Of a DNA stretch of 64,000 nucleotides, positions 16,669 through 24,069 are shown piece after piece (the stretch's first letter is position 1; each line of letters begins with the position of its first letter). The position numbers and the translations under genes are program-made. Location: positions 1 to 64,000 of the IMG/VR virus record IMGVR_UViG_3300017987_000015; one strand, 5' to 3'. Under the pieces are notes generated by a model. It did not search any database. It saw only the letters and a list, made by a program, of their open reading frames with translations, and was not told where the DNA came from. Source of the stretch: a virus.

Positions 16669-16866
16669 TCACCTCCCGTATGTCTCGAAACATCTGTCTA
16701 TGCAGTCACACCAATCCCATGGCGCGTCATACGCATCGCACGACCCCTTGCACGACTCCAGGTCATGCACCCCCGGCGCTCCGGGCCCTCCCCTTGGCAC
16801 GCCACAGGCAGTCAATAGTGCCAGCAGCGCCAACAGTGTGACCAGGGCCTTAGTCAAAGTTTTCAT
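16669..16866 (-). CDS. Small Cys-rich lipoprotein
   Basis: A 65-aa protein with a lipoprotein signal: MKTLTKALVTLLALLALLTAC with lipobox LTAC, so Cys21 would be the lipid-modified residue. The 45-residue mature part has six more Cys (ESCKGSCDAYD, DWCDCIDRC), probably disulfide bonded outside the membrane. The ribosome site is GGGGGGAAAATTGGA. Phage lipoproteins often block superinfection, but the role here is unknown. Confidence 0.7.
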   Translation of the reverse strand: MKTLTKALVTLLALLALLTACGVPRGGPGAPGVHDLESCKGSCDAYDAPWDWCDCIDRCFETYGR

Positions 16867-17170
16867 TCCAATTTTCCCCCCTCCATCCGTTCAGAGGAAC
16901 CGAGAGCTTGGCCCCAAGCACCAACAAACAGCACTGCGCCTGGTATCTGTTGCCGTATCCATCGACCACCCAATCGAACTGTCCAGGGATGCCCCGATTG
17001 ATCTCCAAGCTGCACACGATCACATCCTTGATTGGGCCAGCGGCCCCTCTATACTGGCAAACCCGCTGGTCGTACCCGTCATCATCCAGATATCCGTACA
17101 CAGCAACGGCATCATATAACCAGATAGCATTCCCGATCAGATCCACGGCGTACTCTCGAAAGATGCCCAT
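16850..17170 (-). CDS. Unknown protein
   Basis: A 106-aa protein, Tyr/Asp-rich in the N-terminal half (AIWLYDAVAVYGYLDDDGYD), with four Cys (VCQYRG, VIVCSLE, QCC). ATG 17170 follows AAGGTGAGAC. Its last 17 nt overlap the start of the lipoprotein gene, so the two are likely translated together. No family recognised. Confidence 0.55.
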   Translation of the reverse strand: MGIFREYAVDLIGNAIWLYDAVAVYGYLDDDGYDQRVCQYRGAAGPIKDVIVCSLEINRGIPGQFDWVVDGYGNRYQAQCCLLVLGAKLSVPLNGWRGENWNENFD

Positions 17171-17173
17171 GTC

Positions 17174-17401
17174 TCACCTTGTGGGAGTCAGATCTCGACG
17201 GTAGACATATCCCAGCTTCTCCGCCTGTTGCCTGCACTCTTGGGCAGTTACGCTGTTGCCCTCAGAGTCTGTCCCGATATGACACACACGAATCCGGTAG
17301 GGCTTGACGTTTCCGTCCTCTGCACGGATATCTGCCCCCGGCCCCAAGGTGTAGACGGGCATGGGGTGATACTGGAATCCACAGAAATAGCACTCATCCA
17401 T
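17174..17401 (-). CDS. Small Cys-containing protein
   Basis: A 75-aa protein from ATG 17401 after AGGGGGGAATTATCG. It starts MDECYFCGFQYHPMPVYTLG; the CxxC and later VCHIG may bind a metal. The C-terminal helix contains TAQECRQQAEKLGYVYRRD. No family recognised. Confidence 0.55.
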   Translation of the reverse strand: MDECYFCGFQYHPMPVYTLGPGADIRAEDGNVKPYRIRVCHIGTDSEGNSVTAQECRQQAEKLGYVYRRDLTPTR

Positions 17402-17414
17402 CGATAATTCCCCC

Positions 17415-17696
17415 CTAACGGTGGCCGTACATCGAATTGGCCACCCTGGCATAATGCTTCAACGTGCCGGCAATAACCCTGACATCGCTAAAAGCCAGGG
17501 TGCCGCGTGGGATGAGAACCACGCCCTTTGCAAAGTCTATGGTGACAGTGCGTATCTCCGGGAGCCCGGCTGGGGTCGCCGCCCAATCTTGGAGACTGAC
17601 GCTTGCCTCCCCCAGAATCGGCACTTGTATCTGGCCCCCGTTATCCTCCAGTCTGCGGTGTTGGGCCTCCAGCTCGAGATCAGTGGGATCCGTCAT
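17415..17696 (-). CDS. Unknown protein
   Basis: A 93-aa protein with a good ribosome site (TGAGGAGGATC). The N-terminal 20 residues are acidic and helical. The remainder is beta-rich (GLPEIRTVTIDFAKGVVLIP). It overlaps the start of its neighbour by 17 nt. No family recognised. Confidence 0.55.
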   Translation of the reverse strand: MTDPTDLELEAQHRRLEDNGGQIQVPILGEASVSLQDWAATPAGLPEIRTVTIDFAKGVVLIPRGTLAFSDVRVIAGTLKHYARVANSMYGHR

Positions 17697-17838
17697 GATC
17701 CTCCTCAGTCAACCAATCCACTATTTGGTCTGCTAATTCCTCCGCCGTCCCGATACCGGCACTGACGAAGAAGCCGGCCGCGATCAGGAGGAGTATAATA
17801 ACAACGAGCCCCAGCCCGAAAGCATCCCCTCCCATCAT
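17680..17838 (-). CDS. Single-span membrane peptide of 52 aa
   Basis: Starts at ATG 17838 behind GTAGGAGGGCG, overlapping the upstream stop. The N-terminus MMGGDAFGLG is followed by one hydrophobic span (VVIILLLIAAGFFVSAGI) and an acidic C-terminus. One of several small membrane peptides in the early arm. Role unknown. Confidence 0.55.
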   Translation of the reverse strand: MMGGDAFGLGLVVIILLLIAAGFFVSAGIGTAEELADQIVDWLTEEDHDGSH

Positions 17839-18029
17839 CGCCCTCCTACGGTTGGCAAATCCGGGCGACCCCCTGTATTTGCCGATGCCGAAGCGGCTGC
17901 AGCTTCCCATTTGCTCCTGGAATCCGGGCGGGACGGGTCGTCAAAATATCCATTGCCCCTCAACCTGTCCAGCGTTGCTCTATGCTGGCCGAATTCTGCC
18001 AATGCTCTTTTGGCATCCTGAATGTTCAT
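17835..18029 (-). CDS. Unknown small protein
   Basis: A 64-aa protein starting MNIQDAKRALAEFGQHRATL; helical N-terminus and a Ser/Ala/Arg-rich C-terminus. The ribosome site is weak (GAGAGCAGATAG). It overlaps genes at both ends by 4 nt. No family recognised. Confidence 0.45.
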   Translation of the reverse strand: MNIQDAKRALAEFGQHRATLDRLRGNGYFDDPSRPDSRSKWEAAAASASANTGGRPDLPTVGGR

Positions 18030-18523
18030 CTATCTGCTCTCCTCTGTAGATCCTGACACTTCGGATAGTCTGCCCCAACCAATGCCATGCCGGCCAGAAT
18101 CTGCGCGAAATACACGCGGGGGTTGCTGGCCCACCAGGGCGGAAGGTGGCTCCGTTCGATCACAAGGGGGTGCCTATTCAGGAACGACAATAGCTCTGCG
18201 TCTGTCATGCGACGTACCAGCAGACCATTCGTTCTCAGTGGGCCGATTCGCCTAGAGATGGCCGGCCGCGATGGCCATGCCCCGGCCCGAATCCAACGGA
18301 AAGATCGCTCGATCTTGTGCTTGGCCACCACCAGTGAAGCGGCCACGAAGCTGTAGCGCAGGCGTCCCTTGCGATACACGCGCACTCGATAGCCAATGGG
18401 ATGGGTTCGCAAATCGAAGCTGAGCTCCCCGCTCCCCCGTGGGGTGACGGTGGCCCGCGCTCCTTCTGTGGTAACTTCCCAACAGCGGCGCTGTAATGCC
18501 AATCTGGTCCACTTGATATCCAC
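18026..18523 (-). CDS. Unknown protein, paralogue of the late gene at 41262
   Basis: A 165-aa protein. GTG 18523 follows AAGGAGGATTGACT and lies just after the upstream stop. Residues 1-90 contain DIKWTR, WEVTTEG, GKLRYSF-like GRLRYSF, and IRAGAWPSRP. The same ordered landmarks occur in the 243-aa late protein at 41262 (DIRWTR, WTVEAE, GRLRYDE, IQAGVLPSRP). This indicates a shared domain encoded in both arms. The C-terminal 70 residues are different. Function unknown. Confidence 0.65.
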   Translation of the reverse strand: MDIKWTRLALQRRCWEVTTEGARATVTPRGSGELSFDLRTHPIGYRVRVYRKGRLRYSFVAASLVVAKHKIERSFRWIRAGAWPSRPAISRRIGPLRTNGLLVRRMTDAELLSFLNRHPLVIERSHLPPWWASNPRVYFAQILAGMALVGADYPKCQDLQRRADR

Positions 18524-18525
18524 AG

Positions 18526-18891
18526 TCAATCCTCCTTCATCTCCACCGTATAATGCGGGTCGAAATGCGGGGGACACCCATCTGGAGCTTCCGTCACAGA
18601 CAGCCGGCTCCTCAAGGTGAGGGCCAACACACTGGTGAATTTCCAAGCGAGATACGTCTGCACGGGCTCCTTGACAAGCTGCGCCCGACGCATTACCACC
18701 TGGCCCCGACAGTCCCCCACCTGAGGGTGCCCCCAAGTGAATCGTACCAGGCGGGTGTACGCACTAGCGGGGCCTTGCCCATCGTTCAAGAGCACGCTCA
18801 CCTCCAGGCGTATTTCCGGTGGGGGCAAATGCCAGGTGAACCGGGCCGCCATGCCCCGCTCGATCTCTTTAGCTATCTCGTCATCTTTCAT
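18526..18891 (-). CDS. Unknown protein
   Basis: A 121-aa protein from ATG 18891 after GTAGGGGACGAGC. Helical acidic N-terminus (MKDDEIAKEIERGMAARFTW) and a beta-rich body. It ends two bases before the start of the next gene. No recognised family. Confidence 0.55.
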   Translation of the reverse strand: MKDDEIAKEIERGMAARFTWHLPPPEIRLEVSVLLNDGQGPASAYTRLVRFTWGHPQVGDCRGQVVMRRAQLVKEPVQTYLAWKFTSVLALTLRSRLSVTEAPDGCPPHFDPHYTVEMKED

Positions 18892-18918
18892 GCTCGTCCC
18901 CTACGTGCTGCTCCTCGT

Positions 18919-19170
18919 TTAGATTGTGATAGTCACGGTTGCACCGTTTGCAAGCCTATATTCTTTTAGCCAATTCAGCATGTGCTTGAGAGTGGAATCG
19001 TAGCCGAATCGGCCGAAATTGTGTGCGCTTCGCCCTTTGAGTTTCAAGCAAGGCGTTATTAATCCCCATCCCGAACAACGACGAAGGCTAAGCGTGTATG
19101 TTATGTCATTGTGCTCAACCTTACCAATCACTCTGGTCTGCTGACCGTTAAGTGCCTGTTCGAGTGTCAT
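18919..19170 (-). CDS. AT-richer small gene, likely recent acquisition
   Basis: An 83-aa protein (MTLEQALNGQQTRVIGKVEH and on) with ribosome site CTAAGGAGAAA. The gene is clearly less GC-rich than its neighbours and uses codons such as TTA, ATA and AAT more. It is separated by about 30-nt spacers instead of overlaps. These are signs of a transferred cargo gene. Function unknown. Confidence 0.6.
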   Translation of the reverse strand: MTLEQALNGQQTRVIGKVEHNDITYTLSLRRCSGWGLITPCLKLKGRSAHNFGRFGYDSTLKHMLNWLKEYRLANGATVTITI

Positions 19171-19200
19171 TTTCTCCTTAGATGGCTGGGCTCTGCCTTG

Positions 19201-19395
19201 CTAACCCAACGGAACCGTAGCCCGCCGTCTCCACCAGTGCCTGACTGGCCGGCCGGGTACCTCCACTGTCTCGCCCATCCCGGCATCGTGGGTCCCGCTA
19301 CCGCTCCCATGGGCAATCTGGTGGGCATCGCGGGCAGCCTGCTCCTCGTCAGCAGACGCCTGCATCTCGTCCAGCATCTCGTCCCAATCCATCAT
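19201..19395 (-). CDS. Unknown small protein, acidic then basic
   Basis: A 64-aa protein from the double ATG at 19395 behind GGAGGTGGA, starting MMDWDEMLDEMQASADEEQA and ending in a Trp/Arg-rich VRHWWRRRATVPLG. The frame is open farther upstream, but that region is the structured spacer and lacks a start with a ribosome site. No family recognised. Confidence 0.5.
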   Translation of the reverse strand: MMDWDEMLDEMQASADEEQAARDAHQIAHGSGSGTHDAGMGETVEVPGRPVRHWWRRRATVPLG

Positions 19396-19565
19396 TCCAC
19401 CTCCTGTGCCCGATCCCGGTGTATTCGGTCCTCCTTGTCCGCCACCCAGGGATTCGAACCCTGAGCTCCCGGCAACCTGCCTAGCGGATGGGGGGGACCC
19501 AATTGGGGAAGCGGGGAAAGGGACAAGCGCCCCCTTCCCTGCTCCCCTTGTGGGATCACCTCCTT
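19396..19565 (-). ncRNA. Structured non-coding spacer with tRNA T-arm-like hairpin
   Basis: A 170-nt gap in a region where genes otherwise overlap. On the minus strand it holds a long imperfect hairpin (about 19505-19548), a CCCAATTGGG palindrome, and a hairpin CAGGG-TTCGAAT-CCCTG (19447-19463) that is identical in form to a tRNA T-arm. CTTGTCC and GGACAAG could close the last two into one domain. No convincing acceptor, D or anticodon arm can be folded, so it is not an intact tRNA. It may be a 5' UTR structure, a tRNA remnant or an attachment-type sequence. Confidence 0.4.
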
Positions 19566-20138
19566 CTACTCTTTGATTGTAAATGGCCCGTCTTCCCTGG
19601 CCAAGTCCACCCCAAAACGCCCCTCGAAGTGCCTCCGAATGGTTGGCCACCGATCGTCCTCCAGGATGGCCTTGCAGACCGCTTCGCGCTGCTCGTCGTT
19701 CCAGGGCATGTCCCCGACCACCAGGTCGAAGAGGAAGGCCTCCACTTGCCCCCGGCAGGGCTCGGGCAGCCCGCTCTCGATCACGATCTCCAGTTCGCCC
19801 AGGACGAGATCGTGCCAGTTGCGGTGGGGGTCCAATGGATGCAAGCTGGCGGACAACGCGTCGATCTTGTCGCTGACGCTGAGCTGGCCGAAGGCGCAAT
19901 CCGGGCAAACCTCGATGCAATTGATCGCATCATCGACATCGCACTCGCCGTAGGACAGGAAGTCCACCCGGAGCGTGTCGGTCACCGCCTGGAGCGTGAT
20001 CTCGAACTCCTCCCCGCACATTCTGCAGCGACCGGTGGGGGGGTCGTTCTTGATCTCCTGGACCCGTCCATTGAGAGCCGTCGCCACCGCCATGTTGATC
20101 CGTCCTTCCAAATTCCGGCTTCTAACGTTCCTATTCAC
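19566..20138 (-). CDS. Zinc-binding early protein behind P3
   Basis: A 190-aa protein, first gene behind promoter module P3. GTG 20138 follows GAGGAGGCACACA, the same leader end as in P1 and P4. It has two Cys pairs (CRMCGEEF near 38, CPDC near 77) that likely bind zinc, then a helical acidic region. The layout recalls the protein at 27360. Function unknown; its promoter-proximal place suggests early, high expression. Confidence 0.7.
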   Translation of the reverse strand: MNRNVRSRNLEGRINMAVATALNGRVQEIKNDPPTGRCRMCGEEFEITLQAVTDTLRVDFLSYGECDVDDAINCIEVCPDCAFGQLSVSDKIDALSASLHPLDPHRNWHDLVLGELEIVIESGLPEPCRGQVEAFLFDLVVGDMPWNDEQREAVCKAILEDDRWPTIRRHFEGRFGVDLAREDGPFTIKE

Positions 20139-20194
20139 TGTGTGCCTCCTCTTAAGGTTCGATCGTTCTCGATTCCGCCCGTTCCTTCACCCCC

Positions 20195-20262
20195 ATTAAA
20201 CCACATGGGAAGGCCCCGCGCAAATGTCGGATGTCATATGCTTGGGGTGACATTTGTCATAT
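20195..20262 (-). promoter_or_regulatory. Leftward promoter and operator module P3
   Basis: Minus-strand -35 TTGCGC (20218-20223), 17-nt spacer, -10 TTTAAT (20195-20200) preceded by TGTGG. The operator repeat is ATGTCA-N11-TGACAT, where both arms differ from P1 (GTGTCA, TGACAC) in a matched way. ATATGACAAATGTCA lies farther upstream. It drives the zinc protein at 19566. Confidence 0.8.
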
Positions 20263-20302
20263 GCTTCCCGTCCGCCCCCGCGCGCCCCCGCGCGCCAGGG
20301 GG

Positions 20303-20911
20303 TCATCTAGGAAGGGGCGGGGGTTCCGGTGGGGGCGGACTCTTGGGGCCCTGGGGGAAGGATCGATCCCCCTCCCGGTTGGGCCTCGGTTGGGCCCCGG
20401 GTTTTGGCCTCTTGCCCAGAGCTGCAAGGATAGACTGCGCCCGTAGAAATTCCAGGGCGGCCATGCCCATCTCCCGCGCTTGCCATTGCGTAAAGGGGAC
20501 GTTGATCACGGTGGTTGGTTCCCCGGCGGGTTTGACGGCCCCTTGCCCGATGACCTTCCCAGGCCCGGATTCCAGGCGGACCCATACCTTCCCATCCTTT
20601 CCCGATCGAACCTTGAGCACCCTGCTGACCGGTTTCCCTTCTGGGCCTCGGGGACTGCCCTTGAATTCACAGTAGTCGATGGCGGCCTGGCCTGCAGACA
20701 GGTCGGAAAACAGAACCCTGGCGCTGTCCAGATCGATGAAGTGGGCGGCTGTCGCTTGGGCCCCCTCTCCCCGCTGGTATTTCCCAGCGAACACCCGGAC
20801 TTTGTCGATGTCGAGGGCATCCTCCAGGTGCAGAAATGCGCTCCTCGTCATAAACTGATAGAATTGCTCCCTCTGTGGGGCATTGCCGTTACCGTTTGTT
20901 CCGTTAGCCAT
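20303..20911 (-). CDS. Unknown protein with Pro-rich tail
   Basis: A 202-aa protein. Residues 15-165 form a mixed alpha/beta domain (FYQFMTRSAFLHLEDALDID, VFAGKYQRGEG, FIDLDSARVLFSDL, TTVINVPFTQWQAREMGMAA). The last 35 are Pro/Arg-rich (SPPPPEPPPLPR). The shape, a folded core with a disordered tail in an early operon, would suit a single-stranded DNA-binding protein. I see no diagnostic motif, so this is only a guess. No other SSB candidate was found. Confidence 0.6.
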   Translation of the reverse strand: MANGTNGNGNAPQREQFYQFMTRSAFLHLEDALDIDKVRVFAGKYQRGEGAQATAAHFIDLDSARVLFSDLSAGQAAIDYCEFKGSPRGPEGKPVSRVLKVRSGKDGKVWVRLESGPGKVIGQGAVKPAGEPTTVINVPFTQWQAREMGMAALEFLRAQSILAALGKRPKPGAQPRPNREGDRSFPQGPKSPPPPEPPPLPR

Positions 20912-20919
20912 CCTTCCTC

Positions 20920-21120
20920 CTATGCCTCCCCAATCTTAGGGAGTCTATAGATGATCAACCAATCTGTGACAGCCATCCCGCTCATTCTCGGATCAGCAAA
21001 CCCCTTCAAGGGGGCTATGGTAGAAATCTCGAATCCGGAATCCAGCAAGATCTCCACTGTCTCCAGCAGCTTGGAGCGATCGGCCATGTACAGCATCTTT
21101 ATACTCTGCTTGCGCGGCAT
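20920..21120 (-). CDS. Small unknown protein
   Basis: A 66-aa protein from ATG 21120 after AAGGGGGAGGATAAGACG, starting MPRKQSIKMLYMADRSKLLE, with a helix and an alternating beta pattern. Longer upstream codons in this frame belong to the antisense of the neighbouring zinc protein. No family recognised. Confidence 0.55.
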   Translation of the reverse strand: MPRKQSIKMLYMADRSKLLETVEILLDSGFEISTIAPLKGFADPRMSGMAVTDWLIIYRLPKIGEA

Positions 21121-21124
21121 CGTC

Positions 21125-21547
21125 TTATCCTCCCCCTTCCGTCTGTGTGGCTTTGAGTTTGCCGTCTGGCATCCGGCCCAGCCAATAACCCCCTCTGTCC
21201 CAGCACCGGCATTCGGGCTCTGGTGGAAGGCAATCGGGGCTCTCCTCCCTCCACCCGCATTCCGGGCAAGCAACCGGATCTCCAGTGAAGTCATTGCTAT
21301 CCCACACCTGCTGTCCACAGCGGGGGCAAATTCCCCGCTCCAAGCAATCGGGGCAGGGATCACAAAACACCAGCGAGCCCGATGACAGGCTGATGCCGGC
21401 CGGCGATGGGTCCTCTGTCCAGCACGTATTTCCCGCGCCACAGCAGGTTCTACAATAATTGGACCAAAGAGAGATATAGGCCCCCCTCCGGGCCAGATGC
21501 TCTTCGTGTGTCTGTTTACACCCTTCGGTATGCTCGAAATTCTCCAT
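21125..21547 (-). CDS. Cys-rich zinc protein
   Basis: A 140-aa protein from ATG 21547 (AAAGGATAAGG before it). It has at least 14 Cys in pairs (CRTCCGAGNTC, CDPCPDC, CPRCG, CPECG, CRCWDRGG), so it probably binds several zinc ions with little hydrophobic core. It is a zinc-ribbon-type protein in the early operon; the target is unknown. Confidence 0.65.
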   Translation of the reverse strand: MENFEHTEGCKQTHEEHLARRGAYISLWSNYCRTCCGAGNTCWTEDPSPAGISLSSGSLVFCDPCPDCLERGICPRCGQQVWDSNDFTGDPVACPECGWREESPDCLPPEPECRCWDRGGYWLGRMPDGKLKATQTEGGG

Positions 21548-21549
21548 CC

Positions 21550-21951
21550 TTATCCTTTCCCGACGGGGGTCCAATCCGGGTCTCGCTCGTTCATGAACTC
21601 GCGCATGGTGGTGATCATAACCCGGCCGTCCCCGGCAACAGCTAGCATAAAGTCTATGGGAAACCCAAACCCTGCATCAGTGGCGCTGAGCATTACCCTC
21701 GGCGGTTCTTTAGGTGGGGCCAATGGGTCCTCGATCTCGGAAAGCATGCCGGCCAAGTCCTCTCTTTCCACAACCAGCAGCCCACCCCCCTTCACCCCAG
21801 CAGCCATCACGTCCGCAGGGGGAGCCACCAATAGGTTCCCTTCCGATACCAGGTTGTAAGCTACCGAGATGTCCTTCTGCACCAACCACCGCAGGAGGAG
21901 GTGCACTAGTCTGGCCCTGACAAGCAGGCAGGCCCGCCTAATCCTCTTCAT
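21550..21951 (-). CDS. Unknown protein
   Basis: A 133-aa protein with a basic, hydrophobic N-terminus (MKRIRRACLLVRARLVHLLL) that may associate with the membrane. A domain follows with NLLVAPPADVMAAGVKGGGL and acidic segments. GAGGAGGAACCCA precedes the ATG. It overlaps the upstream stop by 14 nt. No family recognised. Confidence 0.55.
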   Translation of the reverse strand: MKRIRRACLLVRARLVHLLLRWLVQKDISVAYNLVSEGNLLVAPPADVMAAGVKGGGLLVVEREDLAGMLSEIEDPLAPPKEPPRVMLSATDAGFGFPIDFMLAVAGDGRVMITTMREFMNERDPDWTPVGKG

Positions 21952-22486
21952 TGGGTTCCTCCTCGAACACGGCCGCCAGCACCCGGTCCCCCAGATCAGT
22001 GAGCTCCTCCATGATTGCGTCGAGTCGGCCCCACAGTCTCTCTGTATAATCGGCGTAGATCCAGATGCCCGTGTAGTTCTCCAGGACAGCCGGGGTTAGA
22101 ATAAGCTTGGTCTTTCGATCGATGGATGTCGAGGGCACGTGGGGCCCATTTGACAGAGCAATCCAGGGCTCCTCTCCTAGGATATCTCTGGTCACCCAGC
22201 CCACTCCCTTGATATAGGAGAATTGCTTCCTACTATACATCAACGATGCGGAGCCGGCATAGCCTGCCACAGCAACCCGGATAGCGATCAGGCTTTGCCA
22301 ATCCTTCTCTGACAGGGCAAGGGCCTCTTGGGCAGCACGGTTGGCCCTATTTATCACCGTGCACCCCTCGGCGTCCCTGATGGTCTTGCCGCAGTATTCG
22401 AGTTCGAACTCCAGAGTCTCGTAGTCCAGCTTCAATTCTGCAGGGGTACCATCCACGAGCCCGATCTCTTTGACTTTTCTGGCCAT
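21938..22486 (-). CDS. Unknown protein
   Basis: A 182-aa protein with ribosome site GAGAGGAGATAGCC. Residues 1-60 are beta then helix (LKLDYETLEFELEYCGKTIR). The middle has Tyr/Ser-rich segments, and the C-terminus is an acidic helix. Just downstream of the methyltransferase. No family recognised. Confidence 0.6.
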   Translation of the reverse strand: MARKVKEIGLVDGTPAELKLDYETLEFELEYCGKTIRDAEGCTVINRANRAAQEALALSEKDWQSLIAIRVAVAGYAGSASLMYSRKQFSYIKGVGWVTRDILGEEPWIALSNGPHVPSTSIDRKTKLILTPAVLENYTGIWIYADYTERLWGRLDAIMEELTDLGDRVLAAVFEEEPNEED

Positions 22487-22489
22487 TGG

Positions 22490-23329
22490 CTATCTCCTCT
22501 CCCATTGAATGGCGAATATCTCCTCGGTCTCGAAGAACACTGCCCCCAGTTTGGTGAATCGGGCAGCATCCAGGTGTCTTCTCCCTGCACGGGCCCGATT
22601 GCCCTCGATATTTTTGACGACATGCGCCTTGAGCACTGGCGTCCGTCTATCGCCCCCTCTGGTAGACATCATATGGACTGCCCGATTGAACACGGCAGAA
22701 GCCAATGGGCAATGCCCATATGGGTCTCCAGTTTTTCTGGCCTGTTCCCGCGTGATCCACACGTCCCCACAGACGATAACCAGGTATCCGCCCTCCTCCA
22801 GGTGATAGACCACATTCCAGACGGCATCCTCCCACCTGCAAAGGAAGTTCTTGATGCCGTCCCCATTCTCTAGAGCGGATGGGTCCTCCGAGAATTGGAT
22901 CGTGTTATAGTAAGGCGGGTGCAACACGATCAGATCAAATTGGAAGGGATCGGCATCTTGGGGCATTGGGCATTCAAGGGAAGGGGTCAGATGGCTCTTT
23001 CCATCGATGCTCAATTTGCGGGCCCAGGGCAGGGCCGTGGTGGCGTCCGCCTCGTAGATCTCCGGTAGCCGGGGGGAAATGTCGGACAGTAGGCAGTGCC
23101 GGCCCAATTCGACGGCTTTCTGACCGGTGGTTCCTGAGCCGGCCATAGGATCCCAGACCCAATCCCCTGGTTTGGACCATCTGCGGAGGATGCCCTCGGC
23201 CACCTCCGGGATGAATGCCCCGTGAAAATCCAGGGCCCCGGCGCTTTCCCCTCGTTCTAGCAACCACAGGGATGACAACCACCCCCCCTCCAGCAAGTCC
23301 ATCCATCCGCTTGATTCAGTCTGTATCAT
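22490..23329 (-). CDS. DNA methyltransferase, second copy type
   Basis: About 279 aa. The AdoMet motif DPMAGSGTTG is at residues 60-69, and the catalytic motif VLHPPYYNT near residue 137. The motif order is the reverse of that in the enzyme at 10565, so the two are different classes of amino-methyltransferase (N6-adenine or N4-cytosine). Several close ATGs exist (23341, 23332, 23329). I prefer 23329 or 23332 because of GGAGGGG just upstream. No cognate nuclease is next to it; likely used to mark or protect phage DNA. Confidence 0.85.
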   Translation of the reverse strand: MIQTESSGWMDLLEGGWLSSLWLLERGESAGALDFHGAFIPEVAEGILRRWSKPGDWVWDPMAGSGTTGQKAVELGRHCLLSDISPRLPEIYEADATTALPWARKLSIDGKSHLTPSLECPMPQDADPFQFDLIVLHPPYYNTIQFSEDPSALENGDGIKNFLCRWEDAVWNVVYHLEEGGYLVIVCGDVWITREQARKTGDPYGHCPLASAVFNRAVHMMSTRGGDRRTPVLKAHVVKNIEGNRARAGRRHLDAARFTKLGAVFFETEEIFAIQWERR

Positions 23330-23765
23330 CATCCCCTCCATATGGATATTTGTCTTCGTCCGCCCAGTCTGACTGCAACACCGGTTCCCCTCTTCGCCAC
23401 CGGCAATAACTACACTGACACTCGGCCTCCAGCCATGCCTCAACCTCTCCCCCATCCACTGGAGAGAACCAATGGGGGATGTCCCCAGCGCCATTGCAGG
23501 TCGGGCAGGGAGAATAGAGACAGTGGCATCCGGGCCATTCCCGATCCAGCCCTCGATATAGCTGGGGCAGGGGGGCATCCGCAGGAAGTTTGCAGCGCTC
23601 TCGATCCCAAACTTCCATCCCATAGGTGCTGCCGCAATGCTTGCAGGTATGCCGGCCCAGAGTCAGACACGAGTCCAATGCGGCCAGTCTCCCCTCCAGG
23701 CTGTCGAGCTCTTCTCTCAGCATTCCTTCCCTACGGTAGACATGGCCACAATCCAGATTAGGCAT
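23316..23765 (-). CDS. Zinc-binding protein with CxxC clusters
   Basis: A 149-aa protein from ATG 23765 after AAAAGGAGGGTGACG. It contains CKHCGSTYG, CHCLYSPCPTCNGAG and CQCSYCRWRRGE; the PCPTCNGAGD part is like DnaJ-type zinc repeats. The acidic tail ends DKYPYGGDDDTD. It overlaps the start of the methyltransferase. Probably a nucleic-acid or protein-binding accessory factor. Confidence 0.6.
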   Translation of the reverse strand: MPNLDCGHVYRREGMLREELDSLEGRLAALDSCLTLGRHTCKHCGSTYGMEVWDRERCKLPADAPLPQLYRGLDREWPGCHCLYSPCPTCNGAGDIPHWFSPVDGGEVEAWLEAECQCSYCRWRRGEPVLQSDWADEDKYPYGGDDDTD

Positions 23766-24069
23766 CGTCACCCTCCTTTTCCCACACCACACGGCCGCGG
23801 CACCCATCCCATTCGATATCCCCCTCTGCCATAGCCCCGCCGGGGCCGAGTATGGTAATGCGATCAGGCCTGAATTCCAATGGGGGGGAAAATTGGATGG
23901 CGACCACTGCCCCCTCCGGGATTTCGTCAGACACGATTATTGGGTAACCCAGCGGGGTCTCCGTCTCCGGCAAAACGGGCTGGGGCCTATACTTCACACG
24001 GTCACGGTCTATCCCTCTCTCCAGAGCTAGGGCGATCTGCATTAGCTCGATGTTGTCGTTATCGTTCAC
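23758..24069 (-). CDS. Unknown protein
   Basis: A 103-aa protein. GTG 24069 overlaps the lipoprotein stop as GTGA. The sequence has a helix (NIELMQIALALERGIDRDRV) followed by a beta-rich part (PLGYPIIVSDEIPEGAVVAI, RITILGPGG). No family recognised. Confidence 0.55.
   Translation of the reverse strand: MNDNDNIELMQIALALERGIDRDRVKYRPQPVLPETETPLGYPIIVSDEIPEGAVVAIQFSPPLEFRPDRITILGPGGAMAEGDIEWDGCRGRVVWEKEGDDA

Noticed and set aside
19434-19526. A tRNA gene on the minus strand
   Set aside because: The T-arm is perfect, but CTTGTCC/GGACAAG does not join it with normal spacing, and no D or anticodon arm with a 7-nt loop can be formed. Kept only as a structured element.
19201-19920. A 239-codon minus-strand frame as one gene
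   Set aside because: Its first two thirds lie antiparallel in codon phase to the zinc protein at 19566 on the same strand and cross the structured spacer. Only the last 64 codons have a proper start and ribosome site.
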